From Hyphomonadaceae bacterium UBA7672 (GTDB lineage: Bacteria; Pseudomonadota; Alphaproteobacteria; Caulobacterales; Hyphomonadaceae), in contig DLHI01000001.1 of the NCBI GenBank assembly GCA_002483135.1, forward strand, positions 46,473 through 110,472: DNA of 64,000 bases, read 5' to 3'. The position numbers and the translations under genes were made by a program. Below are positions 1 through 7,756 of this stretch, piece after piece. The first letter of the stretch is position 1, and every line of letters starts with the position of its first letter. The notes under the pieces were generated by a model, which searched no databases, was not told where the DNA came from, and saw only the letters and a list, made by a program, of their open reading frames with translations.

Positions 1-1911
1 GTAGCCGCGGCGGTATTCGAATTTATCGACCGCCTTCATGAGACCGATGTTGCCTTCCTGGATGAGATCCAGGAATTGCAGGCCACGGTTCGTATATTTC
101 TTGGCGATCGAGATCACGAGACGGAGGTTGGCTTCCACCATCTCCTTCTTCGCTTGACGGGCTTCCCGCTCGCCCTTCTGGACGGTCTGGACGATGCGGC
201 GGAAGTCGTCGATCGGAACGCCCATCTCCTGCGCGAGCTGCGAGATGTCGTTGCGCAGCGCGTCGATCTTGCGGACTTCCGTGGTGACGAACTTCTTCCA
301 CTGTTTGGACAGCGCGCCGACCTTGTCGAGCCAGTCGGGCTTCAGCTCGTTGCCGAAGTAGTTGTCGAGGAAGTCCTGCCGGCCAACGCCATGCAGGTCC
401 GCAAGGCGCATTAGCTTGCCTTCAAGCTGGATGAGTTTCTTGTTGATCTCATACAGCTGTTCGACAAGCGTTTCGATACGCGCGTTGTTCAGGTGCAGCG
501 TCTTCAGGTTCTCGATGATGTCGGAGACGATCTCATCGTATTCCTTGAAGTCCTTCGGCGTCAGGGCCTTGCCTTCGAGCTTGCGCGCGATCAGGCGTTC
601 CTGAAGTTTGCGGTAACGCACGAAATTCTCGCCCACGGCGTCGAGCGTCTTGGTGACGCCCTCGCGCAGTTCGGCTTCCATCGCCGACATCGACATGGCG
701 CCGCCATCGTCGAAATCGTCCTCGGCTTCGGCGGCCTCGGCTTCAGCCTGCTTCTGGCGTTCGAGTTCGACCTCATCCACGTCCTCGTCGCGCACGCGCT
801 TGACGGGCTTGGCTTTCTCCTTGGCGCGCTCGGCCTCGGCGAGTTTCTTGGCAGTGATCGGCGCGGTGGACGGCGGCGGAGCCCCGCCCTGCAGCACGAT
901 CTGCGAGTTGTCGACAATCCCACCGTGAGCCGCCGCATAGGTCGCTTCGAGATCGATGATATCACGCAGGAGCACGCGCTCCTCGGCCAGTTCCTGGCGC
1001 CACACCATGATAGCTTCGAACGTGAGCGGGCTTTCGCACAGGCCGCGGATCATCGCATCGCGGCCGGCCTCGATACGCTTCGCGATGGCGATCTCGCCCT
1101 CGCGCGACAGAAGCTCCACCGAGCCCATCTCGCGCAGATACATCCGCACAGGATCGTCCGTACGATCATAGCGGTCTTTCGGCGTGGTGGTGAGCGCAGT
1201 GGATTTCGAGCGGGCCGGAGTTCCGTCCTCGCCCTCTTCGCCGTCTTCGCCGGCTTCCTGTTCGCGCTCTGAATCCTCCACGTCGTCTTCGGATTCAACG
1301 ACGTTGATGCCCATCTCCGAGAGCTGGGACATGATGTCTTCAATCTGTTCGGACGAATTCTGATCCGACGGCAGCACCTTGTTGAGCTCGTCATAGGTGA
1401 CGAAGCCGCGCGCCTTGGCCGACTTGATGAATTTCTTCACCGTCGCATCGTTCATATCGAGCAGCGGCCCGTCTGACGCCTCCGGGGCGGACTTGCGCTT
1501 CGCTGCTGCTTCTTTCGCCATTCCGTCTCTCCGCAGACCCTGTTTGTCAGTACGGCTGTCTTTCGCCGTCTCGACCTTCGCCGACTGGGCTTTCGCCGTG
1601 CCGGTCTTTTCGTTCGCGCCCTTAACAGGCGCGGCCTCCTTGCCTGGCGCCTGGCCAATTGCCGGCTTCACGACCGCCTTGGGAGGGGCGGCTTTAACGG
1701 GCTGGGGCTTGGCCGCAACTGGTTTTGTTGTCGCGACTGCCTTTGCTCCGGCCTTGCTCGAATTCTTTGCAGGCTCGGGCTTCTTCGAATCCTTGCGCGC
1801 ATCCGCCTTTGCGGGTTGAGGCTTTGCAGCGGGCTTGTCCTTTCGAACCTCGGCCTTTGCCGAGGTCTTGGCGGGCGTCTTTCCCTTCGCGGGTTGACCC
1901 TTGGCTGCCAT
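1..1911 (-). CDS. rpoD: RNA polymerase primary sigma factor RpoD (C-terminus beyond window)
   Basis: Housekeeping sigma-70 factor that directs core RNA polymerase to promoters. The frame is open for 637 codons to the window edge. In order: an Ala/Lys/Pro-rich segment (about residues 1-130), sigma region 1.1 (about 150-205, DELNKVLPSDQ), region 1.2 (near 250-280, DPVRMYLREMGSVELLSREG), an acidic non-conserved region, and the start of region 2 (ANLRLVISIAKKY, then LDLIQEGNIGLMKAVDKFEY). Regions 2.3-4 lie outside the window. The start is uncertain. ATG at 1911 has only a weak AAGG upstream, whereas an internal ATG at 1521 has GGAG seven bases before it and would remove the basic extension. It follows dnaG by 25 bases, the usual dnaG-rpoD order. 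The family call is secure. Confidence 0.96.
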   Translation of the reverse strand, partial: MAAKGQPAKGKTPAKTSAKAEVRKDKPAAKPQPAKADARKDSKKPEPAKNSSKAGAKAVATTKPVAAKPQPVKAAPPKAVVKPAIGQAPGKEAAPVKGANEKTGTAKAQSAKVETAKDSRTDKQGLRRDGMAKEAAAKRKSAPEASDGPLLDMNDATVKKFIKSAKARGFVTYDELNKVLPSDQNSSEQIEDIMSQLSEMGINVVESEDDVEDSEREQEAGEDGEEGEDGTPARSKSTALTTTPKDRYDRTDDPVRMYLREMGSVELLSREGEIAIAKRIEAGRDAMIRGLCESPLTFEAIMVWRQELAEERVLLRDIIDLEATYAAAHGGIVDNSQIVLQGGAPPPSTAPITAKKLAEAERAKEKAKPVKRVRDEDVDEVELERQKQAEAEAAEAEDDFDDGGAMSMSAMEAELREGVTKTLDAVGENFVRYRKLQERLIARKLEGKALTPKDFKEYDEIVSDIIENLKTLHLNNARIETLVEQLYEINKKLIQLEGKLMRLADLHGVGRQDFLDNYFGNELKPDWLDKVGALSKQWKKFVTTEVRKIDALRNDISQLAQEMGVPIDDFRRIVQTVQKGEREARQAKKEMVEANLRLVISIAKKYTNRGLQFLDLIQEGNIGLMKAVDKFEYRRGY

Positions 1912-1936
1912 GGCGGACTTTGCCTTGTTTTTGATA

Positions 1937-3892
1937 TTAGTCTTCAGAGCGTTTCGACTCCATTGCGGCGCTCATCCCCCCCAGTGCGTTCCTTAGTTCC
2001 TGAACGCCATCCTGGGCTGGAGAAGTCACCGTTTCATCAACCACCGACCGGCTTGCGCTGCGCCGAGCGATTACCTTCTGCATGATCCTGGCCTGGTGGG
2101 CTGCGCTCATCAGTTCGACGCCCTCCCCGTCGGCCCGCTTGGTCGCCTCCACTTCCGCTACGAGCGTCTTCGCGACATGGAACCGCCCAATCGCGTCAAG
2201 CCAGTCGCGCCCCTCGTTCGACAAAGGGTCCATCGGCTGCCCGACCGGGAAGGTTTCCAAAAGCTCGACAGCCCGCTTGCGGTCAAGGCTACGTAGATGG
2301 GCCGCAACCGTAGTTCGGTCAAGCATTTCAGAGCCATTGTAGACGTCAAACACTGCGTTTCTGATGGCATCCACGTCGGGGTCCTCGAACACGGCCTTGG
2401 CCAGCGCCTCGGGCGCCTGCTCCATGATCCGGGGGCTTTCCAGAGCCCGGACGACCAGCCGCAGGCCGGTCAACCCCGTCGGCCCGGGCGAGATCCCTTT
2501 CTTCCCTAAGGTCACCCCTGGCTTCTGTCCCTGGTTCTGACCGCCAGCCTGGCCCGCAGCTCGCGCGCCGCGCGAGTGCCAATAGAGCCGGTCGCGGAGT
2601 TCCCGTTCGTAGGCCTTGCGGACGCCCTGGTGCTTGATTTGGGCCACTGCGCCCATAAGCCGCGCCTCGAATCCCGCCTTGCGCTCGGGCGTATCCAGCG
2701 GTTCGGCGTCGACTTCACGGCTCCACAGCAGTTCGACCAGCGGACGGGCGCCGGCCAGCATTTCGCGCATAGCCTGCGGTCCGCGCACCCTGACCACGTC
2801 ATCCGGGTCCATCCCGTCCGGCAGCAGTACGAAATAGAGGCTCTTGCCCGGCTCGATATGGGGCAAGGCCCGGTCGCAGGCGCGCCAGGCAGCCCGGATA
2901 CCGGCGGCATCCCCGTCAAAGCAAAGGATCGGCTCGGGCCCCGCCCGCCAGAGCAGGTCGAGCTGCTCCTCGGTGAGTGCGGTTCCCAGCGGGGCGACGG
3001 CCGTGCCGATGCCAGCTTCAGCCAGCGCAATGGCGTCGACATAGCCTTCGGTTACAATCAGACCGCGCGACAGCGGACTGTCCGGCGCCTTGATCTTCGC
3101 CATCTCCTCGCGGGCCGCCATGTAGCGGTAGAGCGTGCGGCCCTTGTGGAAGAGCGGGCTGTCCGACGAGTTGAGGTATTTGGGCTTGCCGTCTGGATCG
3201 AGAGTCCGCGCGCCGAACGCGATCACCCGATTGCCGGTATCGGTGATCGGGAAGATCACGCGGTTGCGGAAACGGTCGTATGGCTGGCGCGCCTTCGCCT
3301 GACCAGATTGGCCATCACCGCCTTCGCCATCGGGCTGCACCAGCAGACCGGCCTCGATCAGTTCATCAAGGGTCGCGCCCTGCGCTGTGAGATGATCAGA
3401 CAGAGCGCGCCACGCGTCAGGCGAAAAGCCCATGCGGTGGCGCTTCCACGCCTCAGGCCCAAAGCCACGTTTCTGAAGGTATTCCCGCGCCTCAGAGCCT
3501 GCGGGCTTGCGCAGTTGGTCCTCGAAGAAGACGCAAGCCTTCTCGACCCATTCGATCAACGTCGTGCGACGCTTGTACTGGCGCGCTTCCTCTGGCGAAG
3601 ACTTCGGCAGTTCGAGCCCATAGTCGCGCGCCAGCTTCTCGACCGACTCAGCGAACGTCAGCCGTTCAGTCTCCATCAGGAAGGTGATCGCGTCGCCCGA
3701 CTTCTGCGTGGAGAAGCATTTGTAGAAGCCGCGGTCGTCGTGGACGTAGAAGCTGGGCGTCTTCTCCGCCGAAAATGGCGACAGGCCGACCCAGTCCTTG
3801 CCGCGCTTTTTCAGCGTCACCTTTTTCCCAACGACGTCCGACAGCCGCACACGCGACTTCAGCTCATTGAGAAATTCCTCCGGGAACCGCAT
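1937..3892 (-). CDS. dnaG: DNA primase DnaG
   Basis: Makes RNA primers at the replication fork. 651 residues from ATG 3892, chosen because AGGA lies five bases upstream and the family N-terminus MRFPEEFLNELKSRV begins there; a TTG 27 bases earlier lacks this. N-terminal CHC2-type domain (residues 34-75), catalytic core, TOPRIM domain with VTEGYVDAIAL, PLGTALT and CFDGDAAG, then a helicase-binding C-terminal region. The zinc-ligand positions of the N-terminal domain are mostly replaced: Ser38, Ser41, Cys59 and Thr62 stand where C-x2-H...C-x2-C is expected. Upstream of and probably co-transcribed with rpoD. Confidence 0.97.
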   Translation of the reverse strand: MRFPEEFLNELKSRVRLSDVVGKKVTLKKRGKDWVGLSPFSAEKTPSFYVHDDRGFYKCFSTQKSGDAITFLMETERLTFAESVEKLARDYGLELPKSSPEEARQYKRRTTLIEWVEKACVFFEDQLRKPAGSEAREYLQKRGFGPEAWKRHRMGFSPDAWRALSDHLTAQGATLDELIEAGLLVQPDGEGGDGQSGQAKARQPYDRFRNRVIFPITDTGNRVIAFGARTLDPDGKPKYLNSSDSPLFHKGRTLYRYMAAREEMAKIKAPDSPLSRGLIVTEGYVDAIALAEAGIGTAVAPLGTALTEEQLDLLWRAGPEPILCFDGDAAGIRAAWRACDRALPHIEPGKSLYFVLLPDGMDPDDVVRVRGPQAMREMLAGARPLVELLWSREVDAEPLDTPERKAGFEARLMGAVAQIKHQGVRKAYERELRDRLYWHSRGARAAGQAGGQNQGQKPGVTLGKKGISPGPTGLTGLRLVVRALESPRIMEQAPEALAKAVFEDPDVDAIRNAVFDVYNGSEMLDRTTVAAHLRSLDRKRAVELLETFPVGQPMDPLSNEGRDWLDAIGRFHVAKTLVAEVEATKRADGEGVELMSAAHQARIMQKVIARRSASRSVVDETVTSPAQDGVQELRNALGGMSAAMESKRSED

Positions 3893-4033
3893 CGCTATCC
3901 TGGGTGGCCTTCTGCCCAATCACCGCCGCTAGCCGCCACGCGCTTCCCGCGCCAGCGACCGCCAGACCGATCCTGTGGACGATTATACAGGGAAGTGTGG
4001 GCTGATTCGCGGGAAACAAGCTGTAGACTGCTA

Positions 4034-4053
4034 GTGCCCTGTTTTCAGGGCAC
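4034..4053 (-). terminator. Perfect hairpin after the NlpC/P60 gene
   Basis: GTGCCCTG and CAGGGCAC form an 8-bp perfect stem around a four-base loop, starting seven bases past the stop codon of the NlpC/P60 gene. No T run follows on the minus strand, so it may be a weak or Rho-assisted terminator or an mRNA 3'-end stabiliser. It separates that gene from dnaG. Confidence 0.45.
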
Positions 4054-4060
4054 GCACATT

Positions 4061-4879
4061 TCAACCAAAGCGGCGAATGCTCCGGATGTCGCCGGCGATC
4101 GGGCGTATCCGGTCCACCGCCTGCATCAGTGGCTCGATCTCGCAGTGCATGTCGCGGGCGCTTGAGTGCAGCAGCATGGTGGGCGTGCACATGATCCCGA
4201 CATGGCCCTTCCAGAAAACGAGATCGCCGCGTTCGAGATCGTCGAGCCCAGCCTCGGGAAAGATGTTCTGCCCGAGGGTCTTTTCCTGCATGTCGGTGTC
4301 CCGCAGCGGATAGATGCCGGTGGCCTGCAGCGAAATCTGCACCAGGCCCGAACAATCGATCCCCGCACTCTCGCGTCCGCCCCAGAGATAGGGGGAGCCG
4401 ACAAAGCGCTGGGCGACGCCGACAAAATCCGTCTCGGTGTCTTCAAGAAGGCCAACATGCCGGGCGAAGACCCAGCCGCCGCCGTCGACGGCGACAAAGT
4501 TTCCGCTGGTCTCGCCAAGAGCCAGGCGCGCGTTCATCGAGATGGCGCGCATCGGCCGGCTTTTCATGTCGGCGCGCTCGTACAGGAATGTCCGCAGCAC
4601 ACGAACGCGGTGCGTGGGTTCCCTGCCCGCAGGCGCGAGGCTCGCCAACCGCACCCAGCCGACATAGTGGTCGAGCCCAAGCTGGACATAAGCCCATTCG
4701 CCGTCCTGCCGATGCATGCGCACGGGTTCACCAAACAGGATCTGGTTGACCTGTTCCGCCGCGCCATCCGGCGTCTTCCGCAACGCCGCTGATCCGGCGG
4801 AGACGCGCATCGCCTCCCCCGGTCCAGCATTAGCTTCAAGCGTCAGCCGGGCATCGCCCGACCATCGATCAGGCGGCAT
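4061..4879 (-). CDS. NlpC/P60 family cysteine peptidase with SH3-like domains
   Basis: Predicted cell-wall peptidase of the C40 family (gamma-D-Glu-diamino-acid type hydrolase), 272 residues. Two SH3-like modules occupy about residues 20-90 and 90-145. The NlpC/P60 domain follows, with Cys176 in GIDCSGL, His226 in KGHVGIM and a third polar position near His238. No signal peptide is visible, so it may act on recycled peptidoglycan peptides in the cytoplasm or leave by another route. Its ATG overlaps the end of the upstream MarR gene by 11 bases, so translation is probably coupled. An M17 aminopeptidase follows upstream on the same strand, suggesting joint turnover of wall peptides (inference). 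Confidence 0.9.
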   Translation of the reverse strand: MPPDRWSGDARLTLEANAGPGEAMRVSAGSAALRKTPDGAAEQVNQILFGEPVRMHRQDGEWAYVQLGLDHYVGWVRLASLAPAGREPTHRVRVLRTFLYERADMKSRPMRAISMNARLALGETSGNFVAVDGGGWVFARHVGLLEDTETDFVGVAQRFVGSPYLWGGRESAGIDCSGLVQISLQATGIYPLRDTDMQEKTLGQNIFPEAGLDDLERGDLVFWKGHVGIMCTPTMLLHSSARDMHCEIEPLMQAVDRIRPIAGDIRSIRRFG

Positions 4880-5279
4880 GCGAGGTGGTATCGCTCCCGT
4901 TCGGTACAGTCTGGAAAGGACGCGGCGTCTGAACGACCGGCTTCTGAATCAGTTTGCGTTCGCAGGCGATGACCCGATCACCAAGACCGGCAAGGACAGC
5001 AAGCCCCCGCGCGGTCGAGTTCACCAGCACGCTGCGACGGTCGGTTTCGTCGGGAACCCGCACTGCGAGGCCGAGACCCGAGAGGGCGTCGAGCGCGCGG
5101 CTCACCGCCGGTTTACCCAGGCTAAGCGCCTCGGCGAGACCGCGAACGGTGTGTGGCCCCGGCTCCAGCGAAACACGCAGGAGTATTGCGGCCTGTCTAA
5201 CATTGAGATCGGGACCATCGGCGCGAACAGTTTCCGCCAATACGTCTTTAAGTAGGGCAAGCGCGGATGCGCGATCCAT
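4869..5279 (-). CDS. MarR-family transcriptional regulator
   Basis: Small winged-helix DNA-binding protein, 136 residues. The helix-turn-helix region is GLAEALSLGKPAVSRALDAL, followed by a wing containing VPDETDRRSVLV, the typical MarR DRR motif. ATG at 5279 is preferred because GGAG lies five bases before it; a TTG at 5336 has no such site. It overlaps the NlpC/P60 gene by 11 bases, so the two probably share an mRNA and it may control its partner. The C-terminus (about the last 25 residues) is polar and unlike the domain. Effector unknown. Confidence 0.85.
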   Translation of the reverse strand: MDRASALALLKDVLAETVRADGPDLNVRQAAILLRVSLEPGPHTVRGLAEALSLGKPAVSRALDALSGLGLAVRVPDETDRRSVLVNSTARGLAVLAGLGDRVIACERKLIQKPVVQTPRPFQTVPNGSDTTSHAA

Positions 5280-5402
5280 GACAGCTCCATTGGCCAGCCC
5301 CACGTAGAGACTCGCTCGAAATGGCGTCGTGTTCAAGCAGAACAGAACGATAAAATTCGATCCATGAATCGAATTCGCTGTTGCTTCGCGCGAAGCGCGT
5401 GA

Positions 5403-6764
5403 CTAGCGCGCGTACCGCTTGCGCAGGACGCCCCACACGGTGCGCAATCCGCAAGCGGCAGCGCCAGCCGGGCGGCCATAGCGCGCCGGCCTCCATGCCC
5501 AGATATCAAAGTGCGCCCAGGTCGGCGCCGAAACGAAAGCTTTGAGGAAAAGCGCGGCCGTGATTGAGCCGCCCATGGGTCCGTCACCCAGGTTTTTCAT
5601 GTCGGCAATCGGCGAGCGCAGACCGGCCTCGTAGCCGGGCCACAACGGCATGCGCCACACCGGATCGCCAGTCGTCGCGGCAGCCGCAGTCATGTCAGCG
5701 GCAAGGTGTTCATCGTCGGTATAAAGTGGCGCGAGGTCTGGCCCCAGCGCGACACGCGCCGCGCCCGTCAGCGTCGCGAAGTCGATTATCAGTTCCGGCT
5801 GGTGTTCGCTTGCCCGCGCGAGGGCGTCGCCGAGAATGAGACGTCCTTCCGCGTCGGTGTCCTCGACTTCGACGGTAATGCCCTTACGCGACTTGAGAAT
5901 GTCGGAAGGCCTGAACGAATTCGGGCCAATGGAATTCTCGACCGCCGGCACGCAGCAGATCAGCCGCACTGGCAGGCCTGCGCCCATGATCAGGCGAGAC
6001 AGGGCCAGCGCGTGCGCCGCGCCACCCATGTCCTTCTTCATTAGTCCCATGCCCGATGTCTTGATGTTGAGCCCGCCCGTGTCGAACGCAACGCCCTTGC
6101 CGACGATTGCGATCTTCGGATCGGTCTCCTTACCCCAGCTGATCTCGATAAAGCGCGGCGCCTGTGCCGCGCCCTTGCCCACCGCGTGCACCATCGGGAA
6201 GCCGGCTTCCAACGCTTGGCCCAGCGTGATCTCGATCTTGGCGCCGAACTCGCTCGCCATGGCTTCCGCCTCGGCAGCGATGTTCGCCGGACCCATGTCG
6301 CACGGCGGCGTGTTGACGAGGTCGCGCAGCCAGTCGATCGCCTCAGCCTGCCGGCTCACCTCGGCAGTATCGATTGATTGAGGGAGCACGAGTCGACGTG
6401 GCTTCTCGCCCGTCTTGTATTTCGTGAAGCGATAGGCGCCATCGGTCCAGCCCAGCACCAGCGACTCGCCATTCATTCCGGTCGGGACTTCTTCCAGCGC
6501 GTAATCCCCCGGCGGCAACGCACCCGGCACACTCGCCAGTGCAAACCCGTCCTTGCCTTCGCCCAGTCCGACAAGCACCTGCGCAATGGACCCATCCGCG
6601 CCGTGGATCAGTAGCGTCCTGCCCGCATCCGCCTTGAAGCCGGCCGCGTCGACAAGCGTCTTCACATTATCAGGCTGCTCCTTGGTCCAGGGCCCCAACG
6701 CCTTGGCGGTGAGCAGGACCAGCGGGATCGCGGTGGCGGAGCGGGAGAGAAAAGTGGGGTGCAT
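5403..6764 (-). CDS. M17 family leucyl aminopeptidase
   Basis: Predicted cytoplasmic two-metal aminopeptidase, 453 residues, slightly shorter than PepA. The N-terminal macro-like domain is divergent. The catalytic C-terminal half has the metal/lysine motif GKGVAFDTGG (residues 222-231), KKDMGGAA (243-250) and DTDAEGRL (302-309), the M17 signature with its metal ligands. ATG 6764 is preceded by a modest GAGAG. Next genes downstream on the same strand are the MarR regulator (124-base gap) and the NlpC/P60 peptidase, so it may trim peptides released from the wall. It is divergent from the TPR lipoprotein gene, sharing an 87-base promoter region. Confidence 0.94.
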   Translation of the reverse strand: MHPTFLSRSATAIPLVLLTAKALGPWTKEQPDNVKTLVDAAGFKADAGRTLLIHGADGSIAQVLVGLGEGKDGFALASVPGALPPGDYALEEVPTGMNGESLVLGWTDGAYRFTKYKTGEKPRRLVLPQSIDTAEVSRQAEAIDWLRDLVNTPPCDMGPANIAAEAEAMASEFGAKIEITLGQALEAGFPMVHAVGKGAAQAPRFIEISWGKETDPKIAIVGKGVAFDTGGLNIKTSGMGLMKKDMGGAAHALALSRLIMGAGLPVRLICCVPAVENSIGPNSFRPSDILKSRKGITVEVEDTDAEGRLILGDALARASEHQPELIIDFATLTGAARVALGPDLAPLYTDDEHLAADMTAAAATTGDPVWRMPLWPGYEAGLRSPIADMKNLGDGPMGGSITAALFLKAFVSAPTWAHFDIWAWRPARYGRPAGAAACGLRTVWGVLRKRYAR

Positions 6765-6851
6765 GGCGGCTCTCGGAATCGGAACAGCTCCATTAACGCT
6801 TCGTTGATGCGACCCGCGTCAAGCTTCCAGTAAGATTCTAGGGGACGCCCC

Positions 6852-7667
6852 ATGCCCGCAATTCATCCGTTCAGCCGCATTGCCGCAGCCCTCAGCCTTG
6901 CCGCCCTCGCCGCTGCCTGCGCCACCGCCACGCCCCCGACCGAGGAAGAACTGGCGCTGATCGACGGCGCGACGAGCCCACTGCTGCCCGCAACGCCCGA
7001 GGCGCGTGCCCTGGCCGAACAACAGGACCTGCTGACCCAAGCCTCGTTCTGGGCCAGCGAATACGAAAAGAACCCCAACGAGTATGAATCGGCGTTGAAA
7101 TACGCCCGCGTCCTGCGCGCCATTGGATCGGGGCCCCGCTCGGCCGAGGTCGCGGCACAAGCCCTCTCGATGCGCCCGGGCGACGTCGAACTCACCATGA
7201 TCTTTGCGCAAGCGATGCTGGATCAGGGCAAGGCACAGGACGCAGCCGTGGCGTTGGCGCGCGCCGAGGTTGTTGGCCAGGGCGACTGGCGCCTGATGTC
7301 GGTCATCGGGGTCACGATGGACAGTCTCGACCAGCACCCCGCCGCGCAGGGCTATTACCTGCGCGCGCTGGAACTTTCCCCGGACAATCCGAAAATCCTG
7401 TCCAACCTGGGCTTGTCTTACGCGCTCGAAGGCAAGCCAGGCCTTGCCGAGCAGACCCTGCGCAAGGCTATCGCCCTGCCCGGCGCCGACAGCCGCGTGA
7501 CCCAGAACCTGATGATGGTGCTTGGCCTGCAGGGCAAATTCGAGGAGATCGGCGTTGTCGCTGGCCCGGAAATGCCCTCGGCGCTGGTCGATGCCAACCG
7601 TGATTACTTCCGCGCCATGTTGAACCCCACCCGCTCGTGGGACACGCTGCGCGGCACGCAGGACTAA
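6852..7667 (+). CDS. TPR-repeat lipoprotein (TadD-like)
   Basis: 271-residue exported protein. The N-terminus is a lipoprotein signal with lipobox LAAAC (Cys near residue 23), so it should be anchored in a membrane. The body is several tetratricopeptide repeats; the clearest run from about residue 135 to 205, with AQGYYLRALELSPDNPKILS followed by LGLSYALEGKPGLAEQTLRK. This resembles TadD/PilF-type scaffold lipoproteins, but no tad or pilus genes lie nearby, so the partner is unknown. ATG follows a weak GGGGA site. Confidence 0.82.
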   Translation: MPAIHPFSRIAAALSLAALAAACATATPPTEEELALIDGATSPLLPATPEARALAEQQDLLTQASFWASEYEKNPNEYESALKYARVLRAIGSGPRSAEVAAQALSMRPGDVELTMIFAQAMLDQGKAQDAAVALARAEVVGQGDWRLMSVIGVTMDSLDQHPAAQGYYLRALELSPDNPKILSNLGLSYALEGKPGLAEQTLRKAIALPGADSRVTQNLMMVLGLQGKFEEIGVVAGPEMPSALVDANRDYFRAMLNPTRSWDTLRGTQD

Positions 7668-7735
7668 CTTACCGCCTTTCCATTCAATGACGTGCGGCTG
7701 CGGCTCGCCAGAGCCCACCGTCTCGGCTATGTGTG

Positions 7736-7754
7736 AGCCCTCTCAGGGAGGGCT
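7736..7754 (+). promoter_or_regulatory. Hairpin over the ribosome binding site of the 690-residue lipoprotein
   Basis: AGCCCTC (7736-7742) pairs perfectly with GAGGGCT (7748-7754) around a five-base loop. The 3' arm holds the GGAGGG ribosome binding site and ends two bases before the ATG at 7757, so the folded form should hide the site. Candidate thermosensor-like or protein-controlled translation switch; function is inference. Confidence 0.45.
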
Positions 7755-7756
7755 GT

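Noticed and set aside
2576..4165. Long open frame opposite dnaG
   Set aside because: High-GC shadow of the primase gene on the other strand; no ribosome site or recognisable domain.
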